Positions 24,982-35,155 of a stretch of 64,000 nucleotides of DNA are shown here, piece after piece. Under the pieces are notes generated by a model. It did no database searches and had not been told where the DNA came from. It saw only the letters and a program-made list of their open reading frames with translations. Location: positions 33,413 through 97,412 of the forward strand of contig JAQWBS010000006.1 of NCBI GenBank assembly GCA_028706255.1, given 5' to 3'. This DNA is from Alphaproteobacteria bacterium. GTDB lineage: Bacteria; Pseudomonadota; Alphaproteobacteria; RF32; CAG-239. The position numbers and the translations under genes are program-made. Within the stretch, counting starts at the first letter, position 1, and every line of letters begins with the position of its first letter.

Positions 24982-26193
24982 CTATTTCTTCAAAACGGCA
25001 ACCCCTGGGAGCTCTTTGCCTTCCATCCATTCAAGGAAAGCTCCACCAGCTGTTGAGATATATGTGAACTTGTCAGCAACGCCAGCATGTTCCAAAGCAG
25101 AGACAGTGTCACCACCGCCACCAACAGACATTAATTTACCTTCTTTAGTCAATTTACCAGCATATTGAGCAACTTCGTTTGTTGCCGTGTCAAATGGAGG
25201 AAGTTCGAACACACCCAAAGGTCCGTTCCAAACGAGTGTTTTGCATTCGTCTAATTTTGCGTTGATTGCTGCAATTGTTTTCGCACCAACATCCATCAAA
25301 ATCCAACCTTCAGCAGGAATTTCAGACAAACTAGCTGTTTTATGTTCAGCATTTGCTTTGAAATCTTTAGAAACAACAACATCAACCGGCAAAATGATTT
25401 CACAATTATTTGCCTTAGCAGTTGTCATAATTTCTTTTGCTGTGTCCAACATATCCACTTGAACCAAAGAGTTCTTTTCATTAACAGTGTCAATACCACT
25501 GGCTTTCATAAATGTATGTGCCATACCACCAGAAATAACCAATTTATCAACTTTTTTCACGAGGTTATTCAGTAAGTCTAATTTTGTTGAAACTTTTGAA
25601 CCACCAACAATTGCCATCAAAGGACGTTTTGGATTAGACAAAGCACCGTCCAAAGCATTTACTTCTTCTTCCATCAAACGACCGAAAGAAGCAGGCTTCA
25701 ACTTAACCGCAGCAACCATGGAAGCATGTGCACGGTGAGCTGTTGAGAAAGCGTCTGATACATAAGCATCAACAGGAGCAACAAGTTCTTTAGCAAAATT
25801 TTCATCGCCTTTGCTTTCTTCTTTATAATAACGAAGGTTTTCGAGCAACAAAATTTCATCTTGGCTCATGTCAGCAATTGCTTCAGCAACTTTTGGACCA
25901 ATACAGTCTTCAACAAACACAACTTTGTTTCCCAAAGATTTTTCCAAGTTTTTCACAATGTGTTTCAATGAATTTGCTTCATCTCCCTTGCCTTCTGGAC
26001 GTCCAAAGTGAGAGATAACAACAACTTTAGCACCTTTTGACATCAATTCTTTAATCGTTGGAACGGTTCTGTCGATGCGGGCTGTGTTGGTCACTTCAAA
26101 TTTTTCATTCACAGGCACATTAAGGTCTGCACGAAGCATGACCACTTTGCCATTCAAATTTCCTAAATCTTCAATTGTTCTAAACTTACTCAT
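24982..26193 (-). CDS. pgk: Phosphoglycerate kinase
   Basis: 403 aa, full length. The N-terminal signature VMLRADLNVPV, the IDRTVPTI segment, VVISHFGRPEG and the C-terminal nucleotide-binding GGGDTVSAL are all present. The enzyme carries the ATP-forming step of glycolysis from 1,3-bisphosphoglycerate. It follows gap on the same strand, 79 bp downstream, with a terminator-like hairpin between them, so expression relative to gap may be reduced. Confidence 0.97.
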   Translation of the reverse strand: MSKFRTIEDLGNLNGKVVMLRADLNVPVNEKFEVTNTARIDRTVPTIKELMSKGAKVVVISHFGRPEGKGDEANSLKHIVKNLEKSLGNKVVFVEDCIGPKVAEAIADMSQDEILLLENLRYYKEESKGDENFAKELVAPVDAYVSDAFSTAHRAHASMVAAVKLKPASFGRLMEEEVNALDGALSNPKRPLMAIVGGSKVSTKLDLLNNLVKKVDKLVISGGMAHTFMKASGIDTVNEKNSLVQVDMLDTAKEIMTTAKANNCEIILPVDVVVSKDFKANAEHKTASLSEIPAEGWILMDVGAKTIAAINAKLDECKTLVWNGPLGVFELPPFDTATNEVAQYAGKLTKEGKLMSVGGGGDTVSALEHAGVADKFTYISTAGGAFLEWMEGKELPGVAVLKK

Positions 26194-26218
26194 GTTTATT
26201 CCTTAATAGTGATAAATA

Positions 26219-26257
26219 TAAAAAAAACATAGAGGCAAAATTGCTCTGCCCCTATGT
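26219..26257 (-). terminator. Intergenic terminator-like hairpin between gap and pgk
   Basis: On the minus strand, ACATAGGGGCAGAGCAATTTTGCCTCTATGT-type stem (near-perfect arms ACATAGRGGCA) followed by a run of T. It stands between the gap stop and the pgk start. It could attenuate transcription into pgk, or pgk may have its own start. Confidence 0.7.
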
Positions 26258-26271
26258 CATTGATTTTATGA

Positions 26272-27300
<1,029 letters not shown>

Positions 27301-27413
27301 TTAAGTTTATGCAGAAACCCTGCACGGTTTATTCTAAATTCGCCAATAATTTAGCATTGAATGAAGATTATTCAAGAAAAATTTCAATTTATTACACAAA
27401 AAATAAGTCTATA

Positions 27414-27947
27414 TTAGTCCCATTTTCCGAAATGAATCTTTGTTTCATCATATCTGGTTTCTGGCTGTTTTACTTCACCTTCAGCCTCTCCGATGACAAC
27501 GATTGAAAAAGGTCTGATGTTTTCAGGCAACTTAAAATATGCCTTCACATCTTCTACTGGTTTTGTCATTGGCGAACAACCACACCAGCAAGCACCATAA
27601 CCCAGCGCATGAGCAGCATAAAGCAGATTCATTGTGGCAGCAGAGCCATCAATGTCAGCATAGCCCCAACCTTCTTTTTCCCTTTTATATGCTTTGTTTT
27701 CATCAACACAAACCAAAATCACAGCAGAAGCATTTTCAGCAAATAGGGAAGCTCTTTGCAACACTCTAAACTTTGCTAAATCTTCTTTGTCTTCCACAAC
27801 CAAAAACTCCCAAGGCTGGGTGTTGTGAGCAGAAGGGGCATATTGTGCCGCCTTAATCATCTCTTTAATTTCATGATGAGAAATTTTCTTATTTTCATGA
27901 TATTTTCTAACTGAACGACGCGTTAAAAGCCCTTGCATTAAATCCAT
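27414..27947 (-). CDS. Nitroreductase-family flavoprotein
   Basis: 177 aa, one FMN-binding domain. The family hallmarks RRSVRKY near residue 10 and APSAHNTQPWEF near residue 37, plus a YAAHALGYGACWCG segment near residue 110, are present. Members reduce nitro or other electrophilic groups with NAD(P)H. The substrate is not predictable. It lies 11 bp after the upstream minus-strand gene, so the two are probably cotranscribed. Confidence 0.88.
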   Translation of the reverse strand: MDLMQGLLTRRSVRKYHENKKISHHEIKEMIKAAQYAPSAHNTQPWEFLVVEDKEDLAKFRVLQRASLFAENASAVILVCVDENKAYKREKEGWGYADIDGSAATMNLLYAAHALGYGACWCGCSPMTKPVEDVKAYFKLPENIRPFSIVVIGEAEGEVKQPETRYDETKIHFGKWD

Positions 27948-27958
27948 TAGATTTTCTC

Positions 27959-28582
27959 CTAGTTTACAGTTCGTTGCACTTCTTCAATTCTTGGCAAAAC
28001 ACTATTTTCAATGAGGAAGCTAATTGCTTTTTCAACCATTTTATCTGTGTAATCAAAAGATTCGTAAATCTTTTTCTCAACGGTTTCACTTGAAACAACT
28101 TTTTTTGCAAGCGTCACATAAACTTCTGCCAAGTTGGTCAAAGAATCCACAAGTTCCGCTAAATATGAAGGAATCTCCAAGTCATCTTTTCCACCCCAAA
28201 AACCTTCTACAAAGCCTAATTCAATTTCTTGAAAGCGTTTTTCACACGCATCTAAAAAAGCCTGCTTATCTTTATGTTTCTTTTGTGGAAGTGTGATTTT
28301 ATTTTCTTTCATTGCTTCAAACGTTTTATCCCAAAGCCCCATAAAAAATTTGAAAAACAAGTCTGCCTCATCTTTTGTTTCCAAACGAGGTGCTTTGCCT
28401 TGTTCCCAGAAAGAAGAAATGACATCTGTTGGGCGGAGTGCTAAGTTTGGACTGCAAATTGCACCCAAAAATTTCATCTTAATCACCTCAATTGAAGTTG
28501 GGCATTCATAGTGTTCAAGAAGTTTTTTGAATTTATCGTCACCGATATAATTATTTTGACTTTGCATTTTATTCTTCTTCAT
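27959..28582 (-). CDS. Protein of unknown function
   Basis: About 207 aa, without signal peptide or membrane segment. It is acidic and helical, with repeated short Trp/Phe motifs (FWEQGK, GLWDK, GFWGGK) and no recognisable catalytic motif. I place the start at 28582 (MKKNKMQ), but a second Met 15 bp later is better spaced from an AGAAG sequence and is equally possible. It is cotranscribed with the nitroreductase gene. Its function cannot be told. Confidence 0.62.
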   Translation of the reverse strand: MKKNKMQSQNNYIGDDKFKKLLEHYECPTSIEVIKMKFLGAICSPNLALRPTDVISSFWEQGKAPRLETKDEADLFFKFFMGLWDKTFEAMKENKITLPQKKHKDKQAFLDACEKRFQEIELGFVEGFWGGKDDLEIPSYLAELVDSLTNLAEVYVTLAKKVVSSETVEKKIYESFDYTDKMVEKAISFLIENSVLPRIEEVQRTVN

Positions 28583-28629
28583 ATATAAGTTATAAAAAAA
28601 CACAGATATATATAGCGGAGTTTGAAAAA

Positions 28630-28983
28630 ATGTCCAGTTTTAAAGTTTTATGCCTCTCTCTGACCTTGCTTGGCTTGGGAGCTTGTTCTTTGCTTAATCC
28701 TTTTGTTGACAGGCGACGAAATGCTGGTGAGAAAGATATGAATAGACTTTATGTTGGCGAATCAACCCCACAGAATCCAGCGGTATGTTATAACTATTTC
28801 ACCGCAAGTTTAGAAGACATCCAAAAACTTGCCGATGAAGAATGTGTGAAACAACGAACAGGCGATAAAGCAATTATGGAAAAACAGACTTATTTTTCTT
28901 GCCGTTTGCTTTTGCCAAATCATATCTATTTCAAATGTGTTTATGAAAACGAAGAAGATAATAAAAATGAAGGGAATGAATAA
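28630..28983 (+). CDS. Small lipoprotein of unknown function
   Basis: 117 aa. The signal peptide ends with the lipobox LGAC (Cys at residue 19). The short mature part has three further cysteines and an acidic tail (EEDNKNEG). The stop overlaps the argS start by one base, so they are one transcriptional unit. I do not know a family. Confidence 0.78.
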   Translation: MSSFKVLCLSLTLLGLGACSLLNPFVDRRRNAGEKDMNRLYVGESTPQNPAVCYNYFTASLEDIQKLADEECVKQRTGDKAIMEKQTYFSCRLLLPNHIYFKCVYENEEDNKNEGNE

Positions 28984-30704
28984 TGGAATTATCTGTTGAA
29001 AAAATTATCAATCAAAAATTTGAAAACATTTTCAACCAACTTGGGTTTAATGTTAAGTTCGCTGTGGTCAAAACTTCTGACCGTCCTGATTTGAGCGATT
29101 TTCAATGTAATGGTGCATTAGCCCTCACCCGTGAACTTAAAAAGAATCCGAGAGAAATTGCCACTCAGATTGTTGCTGAACTTGAAAAAGATTGTGACAT
29201 TGAAAAGATTTCCATTGACGGCCCTGGATTCATTAACCTCACTTTGAAAAGTGACTTCATCACTTCTATCATCAACAAGATGAGTGAAGACAAACGATTT
29301 GGCGTGCCGACTGAAAAAGAATCGAAAACAGTTGTGCTTGACTTTGGCGGACCAAACGTTGCTAAAACGATGCATGTTGGACACCTTCGTTCTGGTGTGA
29401 TTGGCGAATCGGTACAAAGAATTGAAAGATTTATGGGGAATAATGTTATCTCTGACGTTCACTTAGGTGACTGGGGAACGCCAATGGGTATGATTATTGC
29501 TGAAATTATTGACCAAGGTGTTGATGCTTTCTCGCTTGATGTTCATGGCATTACGGAAATTTATAAAACGGCAACAACAAAATGCAAAGAAGATGAAGCT
29601 GCCAAAGAAAAAGCTCGTATTGTGACAGCAAAACTGCAAGACGGCGATGCAGAATATCGTAAAATTTGGGAATATATCCGCAAAGTTTCTGTTGATGATG
29701 TGCGTAAAAACTATGAAGCCTTAGATGTGAATTTCAATCTTTGGTGGGGCGAAAGTGATGCTCATGAAGCTTCTTCGGAAATTGTCAAACTTGCAGAAAA
29801 GAAAGGGCTTTCTGAAATTGATGATGAGGCAAACATTATTCGCTTGGAAGAAAGCAACAAACCAAAACCTCCTGTTATCTTAGTGAAAAGAGATGGTGGC
29901 TTTGGCTATCAGATGACAGATATTGCAACCATTTTACTCAGAACAAGAGATTTGAAGGCGAACAAGATTGTTTACTTCACAGACCAACGTCAAGAATTCC
30001 ACTTTGAACAAGTTTTTGAAGCTTCTGAAAAGCTTGGTATTGCTGAAAATGTGGAAATGAAACATATTGGCTTTGGAACAGTCAACGGCTCTGACGGGAA
30101 ACCATTTAAGACTCGTGACGGTGGCGTGATGTCTTTGGGTAGCTTAATTGAACTTTCCAAAGAAAAAGTGCGTGAATCTATGCCAAAAGCCTCAGAGGAA
30201 TATTCTCAAGCCTATATTGATAATTTGGTGAATGAAGTGGCGATTGCCGCAATCAAATTCCAAGATTTGAAAAACAACATTGCTTCTGGCTATGTTTTTG
30301 AAGTGGACGACTTTGCAAAATTTGAAGGCAAAACAGGGCCATATATTCAATATGCGATTGCTCGTATCAATTCTATCTTACGCAAAGCCAATGAAGGTGA
30401 ACTGAGTTTTGGAAAAGTTATCATCACCAACGCTGAAGAAAGAGAACTCACGCTTAAACTTCTTCAACTTTATGCCACAATTCACCGTGCATATGATGAA
30501 TTTGAGCCAAGCATTCTCTCCGATTACACTTATAATCTAGCACAAAGCTTTAGCAGTTTTTATAATGCGTCACAAATTATGGGTGAAGAAAACAAGGAAA
30601 TTGCTTCTTCAAGATTAACCCTTGCGAAACTCACCAGAGATGTGATGGTGTTGCTCTTAGACTTACTTGGCATAAAATCTCCTGAAATTATGCTTAAAGC
30701 TTAA
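28983..30704 (+). CDS. argS: Arginyl-tRNA synthetase
   Basis: 573 aa, full length class I synthetase. The HIGH motif is HVGH (about residue 131), the KMSKS-region segment is FKTRDGG (about residue 375), and the N-terminal ArgS-specific domain (about residues 10-90) and C-terminal anticodon-binding helix domain are complete. It charges tRNA-Arg. It follows a lipoprotein gene with translational coupling, and is ended by a terminator 8 bp after the stop. Confidence 0.97.
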   Translation: MELSVEKIINQKFENIFNQLGFNVKFAVVKTSDRPDLSDFQCNGALALTRELKKNPREIATQIVAELEKDCDIEKISIDGPGFINLTLKSDFITSIINKMSEDKRFGVPTEKESKTVVLDFGGPNVAKTMHVGHLRSGVIGESVQRIERFMGNNVISDVHLGDWGTPMGMIIAEIIDQGVDAFSLDVHGITEIYKTATTKCKEDEAAKEKARIVTAKLQDGDAEYRKIWEYIRKVSVDDVRKNYEALDVNFNLWWGESDAHEASSEIVKLAEKKGLSEIDDEANIIRLEESNKPKPPVILVKRDGGFGYQMTDIATILLRTRDLKANKIVYFTDQRQEFHFEQVFEASEKLGIAENVEMKHIGFGTVNGSDGKPFKTRDGGVMSLGSLIELSKEKVRESMPKASEEYSQAYIDNLVNEVAIAAIKFQDLKNNIASGYVFEVDDFAKFEGKTGPYIQYAIARINSILRKANEGELSFGKVIITNAEERELTLKLLQLYATIHRAYDEFEPSILSDYTYNLAQSFSSFYNASQIMGEENKEIASSRLTLAKLTRDVMVLLLDLLGIKSPEIMLKA

Positions 30705-30711
30705 AAACACT

Positions 30712-30747
30712 TAACCCGCTCAAATCCAAAAGATTTAAGCGGGTTAT
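30712..30747. terminator. Terminator after argS (bidirectional)
   Basis: AACCCGCTCAAATC with its near-complement GATTTAAGCGGGTT around CAAAA, followed by TATTTTTT, just before the converging gene ends at 30751. Confidence 0.88.
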
Positions 30748-30750
30748 TTT

Positions 30751-31251
30751 TTAGTAATACAGCGGGTTATCGTCTTTATATGTAAAGTAAAATGAAACAA
30801 AATTTTGAGAATAAACATGCACAATTTCTACAATCCATTTGCTCACAATGATTTCATAATCTCCGATTAGATTGGAAATTTCTTTATCTCCAACTTTGTC
30901 AATCGTGATTTTTTGAAGTTTGTCCTCTCCTTCTTTTTCATAATAGATAACAACAGATTTAATAACACTTTTGTTGCTCTCTTGCTCGTAAACAAGCACA
31001 CTATACGAGCCGTCAAATAAATCTAATTCCTTTTCTCCTTTCTTCCAATCACAAGTGATTAAATCGCTTGAAGAAAACTTTCCATCAGCAGAAATAGAAT
31101 TAAACCCTCTGGCTTGAACGACAGTGTCTAGCTGATTTAAAACATCTTTTTGAACAGCTAATACAGCTTTTGAAACAGATAAATCTTTCACATTCTGAGC
31201 ACTAACTTGAAAGGTAACCACCGCACAGAAAACAATAAAAAAACTTTTCAT
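30751..31251 (-). CDS. Periplasmic protein of unknown function (paralogue of the next upstream gene)
   Basis: 166 aa with a signal peptide (cleavage near VSA-QN, residue 18). The mature part shares a conserved order with the 31365-31847 protein: VLNQLDTVVQARGFN, then a GKFSS.LI..DW stretch, then DGSYSVLVY, then a GDYEIIVSK motif near the C-terminus. This suggests a small beta-rich domain. It is followed by the argS terminator. No function is known to me. Confidence 0.75.
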   Translation of the reverse strand: MKSFFIVFCAVVTFQVSAQNVKDLSVSKAVLAVQKDVLNQLDTVVQARGFNSISADGKFSSSDLITCDWKKGEKELDLFDGSYSVLVYEQESNKSVIKSVVIYYEKEGEDKLQKITIDKVGDKEISNLIGDYEIIVSKWIVEIVHVYSQNFVSFYFTYKDDNPLYY

Positions 31252-31352
31252 AAGTTTTAAAGTTTTAAGTTAAAAAATTAACATAATGATAAATAACGAG
31301 AAGCATAGTAACATATTTTTTTAGATTCTACAATAACTCAATCTTTCAACCA

Positions 31353-31381
31353 CAAAAAAACCTCTCAGTTGAGAGGTTTTC
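31353..31381 (-). terminator. Terminator embedded in the end of a reading frame
   Basis: AAACCTCTCAGTTGAGAGGTTT palindrome with a T-run on the minus strand. The stop codon TGA of the gene ending at 31365 lies in the hairpin, so the last residues KPLN are encoded by its first arm. Confidence 0.85.
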
Positions 31382-31847
31382 TTTTTTTACCAAGAAAATG
31401 AGCATAAGAAGACATATCACTTGGAAGATGCTTCACACCCACTATTCTCTTACTTACTATAATTTCATAGTCATTCAACTTTGCTGTAACTGCGTCTTCA
31501 AAATTTTCCAAAACAATTTTTTCAATGCGTTCGTCAACTTTATGATAAATTACAGCCTTTTTCACAAGGTCCCCATCATTAAAAATAAGAACACTGAAAG
31601 AACCGTCATAAATGTCGACTCTTTTTTCTTGCTCCCAATCATAATCCAGCAAGGCTCTGGTTGAAAAAACGCCATCTTCGGAGATAAGATTTAATCCTTT
31701 AGCTTGGACAATTGTATCCAACTGATTAAAAACCTCTTCTTCAACCACACAAACAGCATCTAAAGATGTTGGATAAATTTCGATGGTTTGAGAAATTGCA
31801 ACAGAAGTTGTGAACATAAACGATATGATAATCATTAAATTTTTCAT
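31365..31847 (-). CDS. Periplasmic protein of unknown function (paralogue of 30751-31251)
   Basis: 160 aa. Signal peptide (residues 1-19, SQT after ISQ). Shares VFNQLDTIVQAKGLN, DGVFST, DYDWEQE, DGSFSVLIF and NDYEIIVSK with its neighbour, so the two arose by tandem duplication. The end of the gene runs into a transcription terminator, giving a basic tail KKRKP. The function is unknown. Confidence 0.75.
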   Translation of the reverse strand: MKNLMIIISFMFTTSVAISQTIEIYPTSLDAVCVVEEEVFNQLDTIVQAKGLNLISEDGVFSTRALLDYDWEQEKRVDIYDGSFSVLIFNDGDLVKKAVIYHKVDERIEKIVLENFEDAVTAKLNDYEIIVSKRIVGVKHLPSDMSSYAHFLGKKRKPLN

Positions 31848-31943
31848 AAAAATAAGAATTAAAAATAAGCAAATAATACATTAGAACTTTAATGATATAA
31901 CATATCCCTAATCTTATCAAACCCCACTTTAGGCATATTACAA

Positions 31944-31972
31944 AAAAAGCCTCTCAATTTGAGAGGCTTTTT
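31944..31972 (-). terminator. Terminator of the MJ0042 protein gene
   Basis: AAAAGCCTCTCAATTTGAGAGGCTTTT, a near-perfect stem with A/T-runs at both sides, 16 bp beyond the stop codon at 31989. Confidence 0.85.
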
Positions 31973-31988
31973 CCATTCTTATAAAATG

Positions 31989-32756
31989 CTATTCTGTGAA
32001 GGTGATGATGATATATTTCACAAAAGCTTTTTGCTTTTCAACAAAGACATCAAAAGGTAACTGATTCTTTGAAGCGACTTCACTATTGTTCATTTCAAAA
32101 CTAAAATCTTTTATTAAATCGCCTTTTGAATCGAACATTTGCACCAATAACTTTGGCAAAGTCAAATTATGTTCTGTCTTATTATAGATAAATCCTTTAA
32201 TCGTGATGAGATTTTTTCCACTAATTTCAACTTCGCCACGGGTGATATTTCTGAATTCTAGCCCATATCCCACTGTGACCACTTTAATGCCCATTAATTC
32301 ATAATATTTTGCAGTTGAAGGATAAAGACGAACAATGTCGAATCTGAAATAAAGTGTTCCCAATGCAATCAAACCTAAGAAAGCCAGATAAAATAAAATG
32401 CGGTTAAAGCGACTATCTAAGCCTGTTTTCTTTTTAAATGAAATTATAAACTTGCGAAAAGCCGACATTTTCTCATATTCTTCATCAATTGCTTCAGATT
32501 TCGCTGAAAGACGAGAATAAATGTCTCCAAAATCTTCCGCAGATGTTTTTTCAGGGCGGTCAAATGTTGGTTCAATCTTATCTTCTTCTTGTGGTTCAGC
32601 AATTGTTAATTCCACTTCTTCTTTGAGAACTTTTGCTTCTTTTTTCACCATCCAAACTTCGCCACAAGTTGAGCAACGCATGTTGCGACCATAATCAGAC
32701 ACAACATCGTCATGGATTTTAAAACTTGTGCCACATTTCGGGCAAGTAATTATCAT
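31989..32756 (-). CDS. MJ0042-type zinc-ribbon protein with DUF3426 domain
   Basis: 255 aa. The N-terminal zinc ribbon has CPKC (residues 5-8) and CSTC (28-31). An acidic linker leads to a single membrane segment (about residues 120-138), then a periplasmic DUF3426-like domain (to the end). This pair is common in proteobacteria and in alphaproteobacteria sits beside ftsEX, as here (divergent, 165 bp apart). The role is not established; an envelope-linked regulatory role is inferred. Confidence 0.88.
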   Translation of the reverse strand: MIITCPKCGTSFKIHDDVVSDYGRNMRCSTCGEVWMVKKEAKVLKEEVELTIAEPQEEDKIEPTFDRPEKTSAEDFGDIYSRLSAKSEAIDEEYEKMSAFRKFIISFKKKTGLDSRFNRILFYLAFLGLIALGTLYFRFDIVRLYPSTAKYYELMGIKVVTVGYGLEFRNITRGEVEISGKNLITIKGFIYNKTEHNLTLPKLLVQMFDSKGDLIKDFSFEMNNSEVASKNQLPFDVFVEKQKAFVKYIIITFTE

Positions 32757-32921
32757 CTTTTTTTCCTTCTTTTTGTATTTTCTCTTAATATATGTATAAA
32801 AATAATTTTATCCAAGTAAAAAATTTATGTCTTTAGTATAATAACCTCAATATTAAACTTGTATCACATTCTTAAATGTTGTTATATACAATATATAATT
32901 AGATGACAACGGAGCAAAAAC

Positions 32922-33644
32922 TTGCAAAAAAACACTGGAAACAAATTGGCCTCCATCATTGAGATGCAAAATGTCGGCATCAGATATGGTCATGGTCCTG
33001 AAATTTTGAGTGATATCAAACTTTCGCTCAAGAAAGGGTCTTTTCATTTTCTCACTGGAAAAAGCGGTGCAGGAAAAACCTCTTTGCTTTCTATGATGTA
33101 TTTGTCACAAAAACCAAGTCGTGGCACGGTTAAAGTTTTCGACCATAATGTTAATTTCGCCAATCGTGACAGTTTGGCAATGCTTCGTCGTAAAATTGGT
33201 GTTGTTTTCCAAGATTTCCGCCTAATTGAACATTTAACTGCTTTTGAAAATGCTGCACTTCCTCTTAGAATTATGGGTATGGAAGAAAAAGAAGTGAAGC
33301 AACGTGTTAAAGAAATGTTGGAATGGGTTGAACTTGACAAGAATATGTTTGCTCAAGTGAGCACGCTTTCAGGGGGTGAAAAACAAAGAGTGGCAATTGC
33401 TCGTGCAGTTATTAGCCGTCCTGAACTTCTCCTTGCCGACGAACCAACAGGAAATGTTGATAACTATATTGCTCCAAAACTGATGAATTTGTTTGTTGAA
33501 CTTAACAAGTTGGGCACAACAGTTGTGATTGCGACTCACAGTGAAAAAATCATTTCAGATTTCAGCTATCCACGTCTTAATCTTGAAAATAAAAATCTAC
33601 GCATTTATTATCCGAACGATAAAATTGAAATGGATACAATATAA
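32922..33644 (+). CDS. ftsE: Cell-division ABC transporter ATPase FtsE
   Basis: 240 aa. Walker A GKSGAGKTS near residue 45, signature LSGGEKQR near residue 150, Walker [12 protein letters not shown] near residue 170 and an ATHSE switch His near residue 206. With FtsX it controls periplasmic peptidoglycan hydrolysis at division. The start is a TTG at 32922, 7 bp after GGAG; an in-frame ATG lies 14 codons downstream, also possible. The stop overlaps the ftsX start by one base. Confidence 0.93.
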   Translation: MQKNTGNKLASIIEMQNVGIRYGHGPEILSDIKLSLKKGSFHFLTGKSGAGKTSLLSMMYLSQKPSRGTVKVFDHNVNFANRDSLAMLRRKIGVVFQDFRLIEHLTAFENAALPLRIMGMEEKEVKQRVKEMLEWVELDKNMFAQVSTLSGGEKQRVAIARAVISRPELLLADEPTGNVDNYIAPKLMNLFVELNKLGTTVVIATHSEKIISDFSYPRLNLENKNLRIYYPNDKIEMDTI

Positions 33645-34570
33645 TGAAGAAAATCAGCAACATTCATGATATCAAGTTCAGCAAAGATGAAATTCCGCTC
33701 AAGAGCGATAGTTCAAACTTGTTTTTGGAAGTGATGATTTCTATTTCAGTTTTTCTTTTCAGCGTTACCCTTGCTGGGGTGCTTGCCATTAATTCTATGC
33801 TTTCCAACTGGAGCGACAGCATTTTGGGCGCTTTAACTGTTCAAATTATGCCGGTGAATAATGTGAACAAAGAAAAATCAATTGAAGAAACGCTCATCCA
33901 TCAAAACAAGGCTTTAGAATTTTTGAAAACGGTTGATGGCATTGAAAAAGCAACCCCACTTGATGACAAGCAATTGCAAAGACTTTTACGTCCGTGGTTA
34001 GGAGATGGAATTGATATCAAAGATTTGCCAATCCCTCGCCTCATCGATGTCAAACTTGTGCCTCACGCACAAATAGATTTTATGGCTCTGGCTGAAAAGT
34101 TGGCTGAAATTTCGCCTCTTGCTTCTTTAGATAGTCATAAGCTTTGGCTTTCAAAACTCATTCAATTTGCAGATGGACTTAAGAACTTAGCTCTTGTTGC
34201 ACTCTTTTTAGTTTTAAGCATTTCCGCAGGGGGCATTATCTATGCAACAAAATCTTCGCTTGGACTCCACAAACAAGTGATTAGCATCTTGCATATTATG
34301 GGGGCAAAAGACGCTTATATTGCCAAACAATTTGCCCGTCGAACAGGATATATTTCATTTCTTGGTGGCTTGGTCGGCATTGCGTTTGCTGTGCCAACAA
34401 TTTTTGCAATTGCCAAACTTTCTGAAAAAATTGAAGGCGGAATCATCACCGAAGCCTCTTTATCTTGGCTTTCTTGGAGTTCAATTCTTTCTCTGCCACT
34501 TTTCAGTGCGATTGTTGCGATGATGACTGCTTATGTGACGGTTAAGAAAACTTTGGAAAAAATGATGTAG
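33644..34570 (+). CDS. ftsX: Cell-division permease FtsX
   Basis: 308 aa. A cytosolic N-terminus, one membrane segment (about residues 30-55), a periplasmic loop (to ~165), and three C-terminal membrane segments (about residues 180-205, 232-258 and 278-300), the expected four-pass FtsX topology. The C-terminal ISILHIMGAKD segment is the family signature. It is coupled to ftsE and followed by the ydcF-like gene at 12 bp. Confidence 0.92.
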   Translation: MKKISNIHDIKFSKDEIPLKSDSSNLFLEVMISISVFLFSVTLAGVLAINSMLSNWSDSILGALTVQIMPVNNVNKEKSIEETLIHQNKALEFLKTVDGIEKATPLDDKQLQRLLRPWLGDGIDIKDLPIPRLIDVKLVPHAQIDFMALAEKLAEISPLASLDSHKLWLSKLIQFADGLKNLALVALFLVLSISAGGIIYATKSSLGLHKQVISILHIMGAKDAYIAKQFARRTGYISFLGGLVGIAFAVPTIFAIAKLSEKIEGGIITEASLSWLSWSSILSLPLFSAIVAMMTAYVTVKKTLEKMM

Positions 34571-34582
34571 GATTTCTTATCT

Positions 34583-35155
34583 ATGAAAAAGCTTGCTTAC
34601 ATCTCATTATTTTTCTGTTCTATTTTTTTCTCACTATGGTTTGGAGGCTTCCTTGCTTTTAACCAAAAGATTTATGCTTTCAAAATTGATAAAGAAACAA
34701 AGACAGACGCCATTGTGGTTTTGACAGGAGGGAAATATCGCCTGCATGAAGCAATGACCCTATTAAATGAAAATCTGGCAGAAAATCTGTTCATTTCGGG
34801 GGTTGATAAAAAGATTTCTTTGCAGAAAATTATCAATATCAACAACGTTCCTGAAATCGATTTTGAAAAAATCGCCATTGGCAATGAAGCAACAAACACC
34901 GTGGAAAACGCAATTGAAGTTGACAATTGGATTAAGAAAAATAATATAAAATCTATTAGGTTGGTAACTTCAAATTATCACATTTTTAGAAGCCTTGAAG
35001 AAATTAAGGCCAGAAACAAAAACATTTCAATCATCTTGCACCCTGTTTATAGCGACAGTATTTCTCGAAAATGGTGGAAAGATTGGAAAAGTTTTTACTT
35101 CATTGCTTCAGAATATAACAAATTTTTATATGTCTATCTTAAAACCTTTTTTTAA
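34583..35155 (+). CDS. YdcF/DUF218-family protein
   Basis: 190 aa. An N-terminal membrane anchor (residues 4-26) is followed by a DUF218 fold: AIVVLTGG, then NLFISG, IAIGNEATNTVENA and VTSNYHIFRSL, all standard motifs. The family is linked to envelope functions such as SanA/ElyC and peptidoglycan or lipid-carrier maintenance. The gene lies between ftsX and plsC, directly adjacent to plsC, so it is in a cell-envelope operon. Confidence 0.88.
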   Translation: MKKLAYISLFFCSIFFSLWFGGFLAFNQKIYAFKIDKETKTDAIVVLTGGKYRLHEAMTLLNENLAENLFISGVDKKISLQKIININNVPEIDFEKIAIGNEATNTVENAIEVDNWIKKNNIKSIRLVTSNYHIFRSLEEIKARNKNISIILHPVYSDSISRKWWKDWKSFYFIASEYNKFLYVYLKTFF

